Below are positions 55,868 to 64,000 of a stretch of 64,000 bases of DNA, piece by piece (within the stretch, counting starts at the first letter, position 1; each line of letters opens with the position of its first letter). The notes beneath the pieces are model-generated. The model had not been told where the DNA came from, did not search any database, and saw only the letters and a program-made list of their open reading frames with translations. The stretch is from Sulfitobacter sp. (GTDB lineage: Bacteria; Pseudomonadota; Alphaproteobacteria; Rhodobacterales; Rhodobacteraceae): contig JAQXCD010000062.1 of the NCBI GenBank assembly GCA_029252045.1, forward strand, positions 37,026-101,025. Direction: 5' to 3'. Both the position numbers and the translations under genes were made by a program.

Positions 55868-57199
55868 ATGAATTTCGAACTCACCGAATATCCGCCGATC
55901 GTTCAACAAATCGCAGGCTACGGCATTCAAGGCTATGATATGGCGATGGGTTGGCTGCTCAGCCCTGCGGCGTGGTCGCAATTCGCTATTCTGGTCGGGG
56001 CCTATCTTTTGGCGGTGCTCATTTCGCGCCGTTTGAGGCCCGCGCTGAAATCCCTGATTGATCCGGGTGACAAGCAAAACATGTTCACGGCCCCGCGCTT
56101 GATCATGTTGCAATTTTTGCCGTTGATCCTGCCGCTCTTGGCTTATGCCCTCACCGGGATAGGGGAGCAGGTCGTCCGCTCGATCTTTGACAGTGGTGCA
56201 GTAATTGCCTTCGGCAAGCGCGTATTCCTGTTCCTTGCAGTGCGCGCCTTTGTCCGTGACATCCTGAAAGATCAATTCCTACAATTGTTGGGCCGGTTCA
56301 TGCTGCTGCCCATCGCGGCACTCTATACCTTTGGGTTGCTGGATATCGTTACCCTGCAACTGACCGAAACTGTGGTGGGCGTCGGCAATATCCGTTTCTC
56401 GTTGATCTCGATCGTGCGCGGCCTGATAGCGGGGTCACTGCTGTTCTGGCTGGGGCAATGGTCCAACAGCCAGACCTCCGCGCTGATCGAGAAGCAGGAA
56501 ATGCGCCCGTCGATCCGGCAGCTGCTGATCAAAACAGTTGAGTTCATGATTTTCGGCCTCGCGTTTCTGGTGTTGATGAACGTGATGGGGATCAATCTTG
56601 GTGCGCTGGCCGTCTTGGGGGGTGCCATCGGTGTGGGTCTTGGTTTCGGCCTGCAAAAGATCGCGTCAAACTTCATCTCGGGTGTGATCCTGTTGATTGA
56701 AGGGCAGGCGACGGTTGGTGACTACGTTGAACTGGACGGCGGCGAGAGCGGCAAGATCGTCAAAATGACGGCGCGCGCTGCCATTCTGGAAACGTTTGAT
56801 GGCCGCTGGATTGTGGTGCCGAACGAAGATTTCATCACTACACGGGTTGTGAATTACTCGGATCAGGGCTCGGCCAACCGTTATGAAGCCCCGTTTTCTG
56901 TCAGCTATGATACAGATATCAATCTGGTGCCTGGCATCATCGAAGAAGCCGTCAGCAAACATCCCGAAGTCCTCGACAAGCCCTATCCACCAGATTGCGA
57001 GCTGCGCGGATTTGGTGACAGCGGCATAGATTTCGCTGTGGAATTCTGGGTTAACGGCATTGATGACGGTCCTAATAAATACACGTCGGACGTGCTGTTC
57101 CTGATCTGGAATGCGCTGAAGGACAACGGTATCGAAATTCCGTATCCGCGCCGTGTGATCGAGATTAAGGGCAACACGCCTGTGGATGTGCCGGAATGA
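55868..57199 (+). CDS. mechanosensitive ion channel (MscS family)
   Basis: A 443-residue membrane channel. Five or so hydrophobic spans precede the pore helix region GALAVLGGAIGVGLGFGLQK (about residues 257-276), the conserved Gly/Ala-rich MscS TM3. The cytoplasmic beta domain follows (GQATVGDYVELDG, ILETFDGRWIVVPNEDF). Opens under membrane tension. It overlaps the flavoprotein gene by 4 nt. Confidence 0.93.
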   Translation: MNFELTEYPPIVQQIAGYGIQGYDMAMGWLLSPAAWSQFAILVGAYLLAVLISRRLRPALKSLIDPGDKQNMFTAPRLIMLQFLPLILPLLAYALTGIGEQVVRSIFDSGAVIAFGKRVFLFLAVRAFVRDILKDQFLQLLGRFMLLPIAALYTFGLLDIVTLQLTETVVGVGNIRFSLISIVRGLIAGSLLFWLGQWSNSQTSALIEKQEMRPSIRQLLIKTVEFMIFGLAFLVLMNVMGINLGALAVLGGAIGVGLGFGLQKIASNFISGVILLIEGQATVGDYVELDGGESGKIVKMTARAAILETFDGRWIVVPNEDFITTRVVNYSDQGSANRYEAPFSVSYDTDINLVPGIIEEAVSKHPEVLDKPYPPDCELRGFGDSGIDFAVEFWVNGIDDGPNKYTSDVLFLIWNALKDNGIEIPYPRRVIEIKGNTPVDVPE

Positions 57200-58374
57200 A
57201 ACATGCAGTTGTGATTGGCAGCGGGCCTGCAGGTCTGATGGCGGCGGAAGTGTTGGCGCAAGCCGGCATTGCCGTGACAGTCTGTGACGCGAAACCTTCG
57301 GTCGGCCGCAAATTCCTGATGGCGGGTAAATCTGGGCTGAACATTACCAAGGCCGAGGATGAAGAGGCCTTTCAGGCCAGCTACACCGATGCGGCAACAT
57401 GGCTTGCGCCGATGTTGGCGGCCTTTGATCCGGATACTGTTCAATCGTGGGCGCGCGGCCTTGAGCAGGAGCTATTCACCGGCACAACAGGGCGCGTGTT
57501 TCCCAAAGCAATGAAAGCATCCCCCCTGTTGCGGGCATGGCTGGCACGGCTGGATGCGCTGGGCGTGACGTTCAACACACGCTGGCGCTGGACGGGGCTG
57601 GCTGAAGGCAGGGCGCAGTTTGATACGCCCGAAGGTGTGCAAAATTTGCATGCCGATGCCACTATTCTGGCATTGGGCGGTGCCAGCTGGCGGCGCTTGG
57701 GCTCTGACGGGAAATGGGCGGAGATCCTGTCGCCGCTTGGCGTTCCGCTTGCACCTTTTACTGCGGCGAATGCGGGTGTGGCGGTGGATTGGTCTGACTA
57801 TATGGGCAAACATCTTGGCTCTGCCCTTAAAGGGATTGCGCTGAAAGCGGGGCCCTACACCTCGCGTGGTGAGGCGGTTCTGTCGCGTGCCGGACTTGAG
57901 GGTGGCGGTGTCTATTCCGTCTCGCGCGGGGTGCGTGAGGGGCACAGGTTGCAGATTGATCTTGCCCCTGATCTGGAGATGGCAGAGGTGGCTGCCAAGT
58001 TGTCCAAGCATCGCGGCAAGGCGACCCTGACTAGCCATATCCGCAAAGCGCTCAAGCTGGATGCGGTGAAAATCGCGTTGCTACAGGAAATGGCGATGCC
58101 CTTGCCATCCGACCCCAAAGCACTGGCGGCGCTGGTGAAGTCTGTTCGTATCAAAAACACGGGCCTGCGCCCGATGGACGAGGCGATCTCAACCGCTGGC
58201 GGCATTGCGCATGCAGGGCTGGACGACGCGCTGATGATCAAGGCGCTGCCGGATGTCTATGCAGTGGGCGAGATGCTGGATTGGGAAGCGCCGACAGGCG
58301 GCTATCTGATCACCGCTTGCCTTGCGACAGGGGCGTGGGCGGGCCAGCACGCAGCAGCCCGCCTCTTGGCTTAG
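57196..58374 (+). CDS. TIGR03862 family flavoprotein (HI0933-like FAD oxidoreductase)
   Basis: A 392-residue FAD-binding protein. GSGPAGLMAAEVLAQAG (8-24) is the dinucleotide-binding motif, GRKFLMAGKSGLNIT is the family signature, and the end has AVGEMLDWEAPTGGYLI. Related HI0933 proteins are poorly characterised oxidoreductases. It is translationally coupled to the MscS gene and convergent with GST, sharing TTAG at the stops. Confidence 0.9.
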   Translation: MKHAVVIGSGPAGLMAAEVLAQAGIAVTVCDAKPSVGRKFLMAGKSGLNITKAEDEEAFQASYTDAATWLAPMLAAFDPDTVQSWARGLEQELFTGTTGRVFPKAMKASPLLRAWLARLDALGVTFNTRWRWTGLAEGRAQFDTPEGVQNLHADATILALGGASWRRLGSDGKWAEILSPLGVPLAPFTAANAGVAVDWSDYMGKHLGSALKGIALKAGPYTSRGEAVLSRAGLEGGGVYSVSRGVREGHRLQIDLAPDLEMAEVAAKLSKHRGKATLTSHIRKALKLDAVKIALLQEMAMPLPSDPKALAALVKSVRIKNTGLRPMDEAISTAGGIAHAGLDDALMIKALPDVYAVGEMLDWEAPTGGYLITACLATGAWAGQHAAARLLA

Positions 58375-58964
58375 GCGGTATCGCGGGCGCGGACGGCCTT
58401 GAAGGCATCGCGCTTGCGCAAGCCGGCGGCCCACTCACCCAAGCGGTCATCCACAGGCTCGAACCCCGCGCCAATGGACCAGTTGATGCAATGCACGGCC
58501 AGCAGGTCTGGCACGGTGATTGCATCCCCCATCAGGTATGGCCCATCCAGCCGGTCGGCCAGTTGCGTGGCAGAGCGGGCAAATTCCGCTTTCAGGCTGT
58601 CTTTGATCACCGGCACACGCTGCTCTTCTGGGAAGACAAAGCTGTGCTTGGCAGCGGCCCAAAGGATCGCATCGAATTCGTCGATCAACCAGAACAGCAT
58701 GGCATCCTGACGGGCGCGGGCAGGTGTGCCAGCGGGAGAGGTCAACGCGCCGTGTTTGTCTGCGAGATACTGCATCAGCGCCACGGAATCTGTCAGCACC
58801 TCATCGCCGTCGACAAGTGCCGGCACTTTGCCGGAGGGGTTGTATTTGCGCGCCTCGTCCGAGCGCGGGGCGGCTGCGATCATGTCATAGCTCTGGCCCA
58901 ACTCTTCCAGCATCCACATAACGCGAAACGCCCGTGATCTGACGCCACCGATAACTGTATACAT
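58371..58964 (-). CDS. glutathione S-transferase family protein
   Basis: A 197-residue GST with an N-terminal thioredoxin fold (GGVRSRAFRVMWMLEELG) with the glutathione-site motif PSGKVPALVDGD and DSVALMQYLADK, and a helical C-terminal domain. GGAGG lies 7 nt before ATG 58964. It begins 18 nt after the holA stop on the same strand. Substrate unknown. Confidence 0.92.
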   Translation of the reverse strand: MYTVIGGVRSRAFRVMWMLEELGQSYDMIAAAPRSDEARKYNPSGKVPALVDGDEVLTDSVALMQYLADKHGALTSPAGTPARARQDAMLFWLIDEFDAILWAAAKHSFVFPEEQRVPVIKDSLKAEFARSATQLADRLDGPYLMGDAITVPDLLAVHCINWSIGAGFEPVDDRLGEWAAGLRKRDAFKAVRARDTA

Positions 58965-58982
58965 TGTAGTTCCTCCCAAGGG

Positions 58983-59981
58983 TTAGCTGGCGCCAAACAT
59001 CGCCAGCCGGATAAATGTCCGCTCGATAATCGCCATCGCGGGTGCGGTTTGCCCTGCGGAGCGGAGTTGAAGATCAGTATCCGTAAGAATGCCTAATGCC
59101 GTCTCAAGCTTGGCTGTGCCCCAATCACGCGACTGGCGCGCCACGCGGTCACGGTCACGCACACCCCAGACGGGCGCGCCGGGATTGCAGGCCGTGCGGT
59201 GCAATGTGCGAAAATGGCGCATCGCCATGATGCTGAGGGTCACCGCGTTTACACCCTGACTTTGCAACCGGCGCATCAGGGGACCGATTTGCGCGGCTTT
59301 CTTTTCGGCCACGATGTTCAGGATATCATCCACCGCCGCCTCGACAGAGGCAGGTGCACAGGCCGCGATGTCTTCCAGCACCAGTGCCGTGTCAGGTTCG
59401 CTCAGCTTGTAAAGTGACAGTTTTTCCAGCGTCTGGCGGAAGTCTCCGGGATCAAGATTGCGCGCGAGTTCTTCCAGCGCACCCATTACGGGGCCTTCTG
59501 CCCGCAGCTTGGCCTCGCCTAACAACCGTTCGATCTCGGCACGGTCTGGCGGATCATCAAAGATGCCCCATGCATAGGCATCACGGTGACCTTCAAATGC
59601 CTTGAGCAGTTTGGATGTTTTTTTCAGATCGCCAGCTGTCACAATCAGTTGCGCGTCGCCTGCGCGCCAGTCGGCCATGGTGTCGATGATGATCTGCGCC
59701 ACCAGCTCGTTTGCGCCCTCTACAAAGGCGGCACGCGGGCCGGGGAAGAAGCCGACTGCCTTGATTGCGTCCATCAACAGGGCAGGCTCGCGGCGTAAAT
59801 CGCCTGCGGGTATCCGCGTCAGGCGCATTTCCTCTTCTGCGGCGGGGCCGAGAAGAGCTTTGAGGTATTCTTGCCGTTTGATCGCCACGCGCATGGCATC
59901 GCTGCCATAGATCAGCAGGCCCAGTTTGTCTTTTGGGGGCTTGGCAACAAACTTGCCCCCATCATGACGGCCCAGTTTCAT
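58983..59981 (-). CDS. holA: DNA polymerase III subunit delta
   Basis: Clamp-loader delta subunit of 332 residues. GLLIYGSDAMRVAIKRQ (about residues 21-37) and FFPGPRAAFVEGAN match the family, with the delta-type AAA+ fold lacking a P-loop. It contacts the beta clamp and helps load it on DNA. It overlaps lptE by 4 nt, a conserved arrangement in many Proteobacteria (leuS-lptE-holA). Confidence 0.93.
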   Translation of the reverse strand: MKLGRHDGGKFVAKPPKDKLGLLIYGSDAMRVAIKRQEYLKALLGPAAEEEMRLTRIPAGDLRREPALLMDAIKAVGFFPGPRAAFVEGANELVAQIIIDTMADWRAGDAQLIVTAGDLKKTSKLLKAFEGHRDAYAWGIFDDPPDRAEIERLLGEAKLRAEGPVMGALEELARNLDPGDFRQTLEKLSLYKLSEPDTALVLEDIAACAPASVEAAVDDILNIVAEKKAAQIGPLMRRLQSQGVNAVTLSIMAMRHFRTLHRTACNPGAPVWGVRDRDRVARQSRDWGTAKLETALGILTDTDLQLRSAGQTAPAMAIIERTFIRLAMFGAS

Positions 59982-60463
59982 GCAGGCAGGTCCAGCGCAT
60001 ACAGGCGTGCAGTGATCTGGTCGCCCAGTATCACCATCAACCGCTCTACCGCGTCACGTTCGGCCGCCAAGGTGGCGACTGTGGTGCCGATGGCGGAGTA
60101 GGCAGTGAAATTCTCGACCTTGCCGGACGTGACAACGGTGCCTGTGGTTGTGTCACGCAGGACATAGCCAACGCGGCCTGTCAGGTTAAAGCGGGTGGTG
60201 TCACCGGCAGCGTTGACGGCCAACCCTTCTTCTTCGGTCGCAATCTCAAGATCCAGCGCAAAGCGGGCGGCACTCCCGCTGCGGCCCAGACGTGTTTCCA
60301 GATGCCGCGTCAGCAAATAGCCCGCCTGGGTGGAGGGCTCCTGCACCAAAACCTGTCCACGCAACCGCGTTCCTGGGCCCTCCGGTCCGTAGACCGGAGA
60401 GAAACCACATGCCGCCAGCGCAAGCGGCAAGGCCAATAAGGTGCGGCGGCTATACAACGACAT
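59978..60463 (-). CDS. lptE: LPS assembly lipoprotein LptE
   Basis: A 161-residue outer-membrane lipoprotein that plugs LptD and helps insert lipopolysaccharide. The start [21 protein letters not shown] has Arg-Arg and lipobox [14 protein letters not shown] after the Cys is typical of alphaproteobacterial LptE. It overlaps leuS by 14 nt upstream and holA by 4 nt. Confidence 0.92.
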   Translation of the reverse strand: MSLYSRRTLLALPLALAACGFSPVYGPEGPGTRLRGQVLVQEPSTQAGYLLTRHLETRLGRSGSAARFALDLEIATEEEGLAVNAAGDTTRFNLTGRVGYVLRDTTTGTVVTSGKVENFTAYSAIGTTVATLAAERDAVERLMVILGDQITARLYALDLPA

Positions 60464-63011
60464 TCACAATCCGTCCGGGCACAACAATCACCTTCTTTGG
60501 TGTTCCACCGTCAAGGATACGGATCACAGCTTCATGGGCAAGGGCCAGCTTTTCAACTTCGTCTTTTGGCATATCGGCGGGCACGTCAATTTCGCCGCGC
60601 CGCTTGCCATTGACCTGAATGGGCAGGGTGACGGTATCGTCTTTCAGCATCGCCTCATCCGCGACGGGCCAAGGTGCTTTGGCGATCAGCCCCTCACCGC
60701 CTTGGTTGGCCCAGATATCTTCGGCCAAGTGGGGCGTCATCGGGGCCATAAGCTGGGCCAGTGTCATCACGGCTTCGCGTTGTACCGACTTCGAGGCTTT
60801 GGATTTCTGTAAGGTTGCTGTGAACCCGTAAAGCTTGGCGATGGCGGCGTTAAAGCCGAACGACTCAATCGCCATGGTGACGTCGTGTGTGGTTTTGTGC
60901 ATCGCACGCAGGAGCTCTTCGTTTCCTTCGCCTGCGTCTGCGTCACTCATCGCGCCGATCCGGTCACAGATGTTCCAGACACGGGACATATGCTTATAGG
61001 CTGCTTCCGCACCCGACGCCGTCCATTCAACGTCCCGTTCGGGGGGCGAATCGCTGAGGACGAACCAGCGAGCCGTATCCGCGCCAAAAGCGGAAATGAT
61101 GCTGAGCGGGTCGACCACGTTATTCTTGGACTTGGACATTTTGGCAGAGGGGATGATTTCGACCTGCGCGCCGCCCTCTTTCAGGAAGGCATTATCGCCT
61201 TTAACGTCCACTTCCTCGGGGTAGTGATAAACCGGACGCTGGTTGGCATCTTCTGTCTTATAGATTGCATGTGTCACCATGCCTTGGGTGAACAGTGCAT
61301 CGAACGGCTCAATCGCTGATTCTGGCAAATGCCCTGTGATCTGCATCGCACGCGCAAAGAAGCGGGCATAAAGAAGGTGGAGAATCGCATGCTCGACCCC
61401 GCCGATGTACTGATCGACGTTCATCCAGTAGTTGGCATCGTCCATGACAGTGGGCGTATCTGCATGCGGCGCGGTAAAGCGGGCGTAATACCATGACGAA
61501 TCGACAAATGTGTCCATCGTGTCGGTCTCACGCAGGGCGGACTTGCCGCAGAACGGGCAAGGCGTGGTACGCCATTCCATGTGACGGTCCAGCGGGTTGC
61601 CCGGAATGTCGAAGGTTACATCCTCTGGCAGTTTGACTGGCAGATTCTCTTTTTTCTCCGGCACGACACCGCAATCGTCGCAATGCACAACGGGAATCGG
61701 GCAACCCCAATAGCGCTGGCGCGACAGGCCCCAATCGCGCAGGCGGAACTTGGTCACACCCTGGCCAACACCCTGCGATTCGCAAAAGGCAATTGCGGCG
61801 TTGATAGCCTCAAGCCCTGTTTGCCACTGCTCACCCGCGAAACCACGGTTGTAGAAAACTTTCTCGGTTTTCTGCGGGACATAGGCCTCCTCAAGCTCGT
61901 CCGAGCTTTCCTCGGAGGGCAGATAGGTCGAGATAATCGGGAGGTCGTATTTGGTGGCGAACTCGAAATCGCGCTGGTCGTGGGCAGGGCAGCCAAAGAT
62001 GGCGCCGGTGCCGTATTCCATCAGGATAAAGTTGGCGATGTAGACAGGCAGTTCTTGTGATGTGTCAAACGGATGGCGCACGCGGATGCCGGTATCTAGC
62101 CCCAACTTCTCGCCGGTCTCGATCGCCTCTTCGGTCGTGCCGCCCTTGCGGCATTCCGCAACAAAGGCCGCAACTTCTTCGCTGTCGCGCTCCAGCAGCT
62201 TGGCAATCGGGTGATCTGGCGAGATGCCGACAAAGGACGCGCCCAGCAGTGTGTCGGGGCGGGTTGTATAAACTTCGATCCGGTCGTGGCCGTCCGGCGC
62301 GTTGACGGTCGAGAAGGCGAATTGCAGGCCGCGTGACTTGCCGATCCAGTTTTCCTGCATCAGGCGGACTTTGGCGGGCCAGTTCTCCAGATTGTCCAAC
62401 GCGCTCAGCAATTCGTCGGAATAGTCGGAGATTTTGAAGAACCACTGCGTCAGCTCGCGCCGCTCGACCAGCGCGCCGGAACGCCAGCCGCGCCCCTGCT
62501 CGACCTGCTCGTTCGCCAGAACGGTCATATCGACTGGGTCCCAGTTCACCACGGCATTCTTGCGGTAAATCAGCCCCGCCTCGATCATGTCGATGAACAT
62601 GGCCTGCTGGTGCTGGTAGTAGTCGGGGTGGCAGGTCGCAATCTCGCGCGACCAATCCAGCGAGAAGCCCAGCGGCTTCATCTGGTTCTTCATGTCTTCG
62701 ATGTTCTGGTAGGTCCATGTGCCGGGGTGGATGCCCTTTTGCATGGCGGCATTTTCAGCGGCCAGACCAAACGAATCCCACCCCATTGGATGCAAGACGT
62801 TAAACCCCTTGGCCAGCTTGTAACGCGCAATTACGTCACCCAGCGTATAGTTGCGCACATGGCCCATGTGGATGCGGCCCGACGGATAGGGGAACATCTC
62901 AAGCACATAGTACTTGGGCTTGTCGGCAGAACGCACAGCCTTGAAGATTTCATCTTTTTCCCAGGCAGCTTGCCAGCGGGCTTCGATTTCGGAGGGGGTA
63001 TAACGGGTCAT
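60450..63011 (-). CDS. leuS: leucyl-tRNA synthetase
   Basis: Class I aminoacyl-tRNA synthetase of 853 residues. The HIGH motif is HMGH in [15 protein letters not shown], the KMSKS loop is [13 protein letters not shown], and between them lies the CP1 editing domain. Start at [10 protein letters not shown]; an earlier ATG 14 codons upstream is unlike the family. It lies 85 nt after DUF3576 and overlaps lptE. Confidence 0.97.
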   Translation of the reverse strand: MTRYTPSEIEARWQAAWEKDEIFKAVRSADKPKYYVLEMFPYPSGRIHMGHVRNYTLGDVIARYKLAKGFNVLHPMGWDSFGLAAENAAMQKGIHPGTWTYQNIEDMKNQMKPLGFSLDWSREIATCHPDYYQHQQAMFIDMIEAGLIYRKNAVVNWDPVDMTVLANEQVEQGRGWRSGALVERRELTQWFFKISDYSDELLSALDNLENWPAKVRLMQENWIGKSRGLQFAFSTVNAPDGHDRIEVYTTRPDTLLGASFVGISPDHPIAKLLERDSEEVAAFVAECRKGGTTEEAIETGEKLGLDTGIRVRHPFDTSQELPVYIANFILMEYGTGAIFGCPAHDQRDFEFATKYDLPIISTYLPSEESSDELEEAYVPQKTEKVFYNRGFAGEQWQTGLEAINAAIAFCESQGVGQGVTKFRLRDWGLSRQRYWGCPIPVVHCDDCGVVPEKKENLPVKLPEDVTFDIPGNPLDRHMEWRTTPCPFCGKSALRETDTMDTFVDSSWYYARFTAPHADTPTVMDDANYWMNVDQYIGGVEHAILHLLYARFFARAMQITGHLPESAIEPFDALFTQGMVTHAIYKTEDANQRPVYHYPEEVDVKGDNAFLKEGGAQVEIIPSAKMSKSKNNVVDPLSIISAFGADTARWFVLSDSPPERDVEWTASGAEAAYKHMSRVWNICDRIGAMSDADAGEGNEELLRAMHKTTHDVTMAIESFGFNAAIAKLYGFTATLQKSKASKSVQREAVMTLAQLMAPMTPHLAEDIWANQGGEGLIAKAPWPVADEAMLKDDTVTLPIQVNGKRRGEIDVPADMPKDEVEKLALAHEAVIRILDGGTPKKVIVVPGRIVNVVV

Positions 63012-63096
63012 TTGCAGGCCTTTTACGCAGCAACGCCGGACTGTGGTGATCACAAGGCCCGGCGCTGCATCATATCAATAACGGTTGGAAGGGCGG

Positions 63097-63582
63097 TTAC
63101 AGCTTGTTGTCGGCGATGCGCAGTTCGCGCGCGCGCGATAGAATGGCGTCTTCAACGGCGCGGCTGGTTGCTGCGCTGACGGGACCGCCACGCGATTGCA
63201 GCGCAAGGTTGAGCGAGCGTGCATCAAGGGCGGGATCATCGATCAGCACGGTTGCGCGATACGCTTTGCCACCACCCGGAGGGGTGCCGTAGCCCGTAAC
63301 GATAACACCTGTGAAAGGATCAACAGTCTGGACAGGCAAAAAGCCGAGCACTTCGAGGGACGCGCTCCACAGATACTTGTTCACCAGAACAACGCTCTCC
63401 GAGCTTTTCTTGTTGAACAGCGACCAAACCGTGTTGGCGGGATTGGTGTCGGTGTTTCCGGGAATGTTTGGGTTCTTATAGTAGGCGGGTTCTTCTGTGG
63501 GGGGGGAACCCAATCCACATGCTGAGACGCCGCCGCATAGAATCGCAATTGCTGCAATGTTCCGAGCCATGATGCGCCCCAT
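63097..63582 (-). CDS. DUF3576 domain-containing lipoprotein
   Basis: A 161-residue exported protein with a signal ending in a lipobox-like GVSACG. The mature part reads WSLFNKKSSESVVLVNKYLW, EVLGFLPVQTVDPFTGVIVTGYGTP in family pieces, and VEDAILSRARELRIADNKL at the end. DUF3576 is common in Alphaproteobacteria and likely outer-membrane-associated. Of several in-frame ATGs, 63582 has AAGGG 8 nt upstream; 63570 and 63603 are alternatives. It precedes leuS. Confidence 0.88.
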   Translation of the reverse strand: MGRIMARNIAAIAILCGGVSACGLGSPPTEEPAYYKNPNIPGNTDTNPANTVWSLFNKKSSESVVLVNKYLWSASLEVLGFLPVQTVDPFTGVIVTGYGTPPGGGKAYRATVLIDDPALDARSLNLALQSRGGPVSAATSRAVEDAILSRARELRIADNKL

Positions 63583-63860
63583 ATCTACTACCCTTTTTGC
63601 CATTTTAACATGCAATACCCAAGCAGACGCATCTGAGCAAGGTATATGTATAACTGGCGGGTACGGCACAGGGGGCGATTTATATGGGGCGCGCAAAAGC
63701 GGTGACGGGAAACTGTGGCAAAGCTGCACCACAGACGACCACATTGCGGAAGGCGTGTTTGGTTCGCTTGCCAAAAGGCCGGGTGCGGCGCAAAAGAGGC
63801 TCATACCTAGATCGGAATTCCCCGGTCGGGTCCTTTAGAACTCAAATCGAGGGAAAACTC

Positions 63861-64000
63861 ATGAAAAAAGTTCTCTTCGCGACAACAGCTCTGGTCGCCA
63901 CAGCTTCAGTTGCAGCAGCAGACGTAACATTCTCCGGCTACGGTCGCTTTGGCGTGCAATACACTGGTTCAACAAACGGCGTTGCTGCTGGCGAAACTGC
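63861..64000 (+). CDS. Gram-negative porin, partial at right edge
   Basis: Only the first 46 codons are inside the window. The signal peptide MKKVLFATTALVATASVAAA is followed by DVTFSGYGRFGVQY, the first strand of a general porin of the alphaproteobacterial type. GAGGG lies 7 nt before the ATG. The 278-nt upstream gap to the divergent DUF3576 gene would carry its promoter. Confidence 0.85.
   Translation, partial: MKKVLFATTALVATASVAAADVTFSGYGRFGVQYTGSTNGVAAGET

Noticed and set aside
63583..63860. Possible small RNA or gene upstream of the porin
   Set aside because: No hairpin with T-run, no coding frame with ribosome site other than the porin; promoter boxes not convincing.

Overview
The window reads as one contiguous chromosomal stretch from an alphaproteobacterium of the Rhodobacteraceae (Roseobacter-type). 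This is inferred from: a CcrM-type GANTC methyltransferase; several families I associate with this order or with Alphaproteobacteria (DUF6478, DUF2125, DUF4170, DUF2794, DUF3576, TIGR03862 flavoprotein); a DciA/DUF721 protein; a Gram-negative envelope gene set (LpxK, WaaA, LptE, porin); and dense, strand-switching operons with 4-nt ATGA overlaps. I could not name the species. I saw no rRNA, tRNA, CRISPR array, insertion sequence or prophage module, and no gene-free gap longer than 300 bases. The largest gaps are 740-965 and 63583-63860; neither shows a gene I can support.

Layout. 1-739: two minus-strand genes, a zf-CHCC zinc-finger protein and a DUF2459 protein cut by the left edge. 966-5003: a plus-strand operon gpmI - EnvC-like M23 protein - ctpA, closed by a strong terminator. 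5055-8717: minus-strand DUF6478 pair, a lipoprotein and ilvD. 8907-13574: a plus-strand lipoprotein gene and a large ABC/cyclic-nucleotide-domain gene, each apparently broken by a single missing base, followed by a coupled CPBP protease. 13635-17309: accD, folC, a small membrane protein and zapE. 17423-24359: MFS transporter, a five-gene minus cluster (formylglutathione hydrolase, DUF188, HAD, ornithine-cyclodeaminase-like, alpha/beta hydrolase), an AEC transporter and a DUF3883 nuclease-like protein. 24475-29769: TetR plus I78 inhibitor, paaI-paaK, DUF2794, NlpC/P60 and leucyl aminopeptidase. 30367-33126: carbonic anhydrase - SbtA-like bicarbonate permease - SbtB-like PII protein - duplicated-domain protein. 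33123-39371: DUF4139, asd, MFS, HpcH aldolase, Tat protein, a membrane-tethered winged-helix regulator and a small secreted protein. 39543-45177: Cys-repeat secreted protein, rnhB, ccrM, response-regulator receiver, alkB, mutY. 45324-52390: dciA, DsbA-like, CoA transferase, then the minus-strand operon pmbA-cysQ-DUF4170-waaA-lpxK. 52513-58964: DUF2125, SDR/enoyl-CoA hydratase pair, a 24-codon lipoprotein gene, MscS channel plus flavoprotein, GST. 58983-64000: DUF3576-leuS-lptE-holA, and the start of a porin cut by the right edge.

Most of the window is housekeeping: glycolysis, branched-chain and aspartate-family amino acids, fatty-acid and folate synthesis, lipid A/KDO assembly, replication and repair, leucyl-tRNA charging. 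The accessory content worth attention is: the inorganic-carbon module (carbonic anhydrase, SbtA, SbtB and a duplicated-domain protein); the frameshifted ABC protein with a degenerate ATPase and a cyclic-nucleotide sensor; the membrane-tethered transcription factor with an inverted repeat next to it; a tiny lipoprotein whose mature form would be nine residues; ccrM with two GANTC sites in its own promoter; and a likely CTG start codon coupled to the preceding stop. All functional assignments rest on motif and family recognition by eye; no database search was run.
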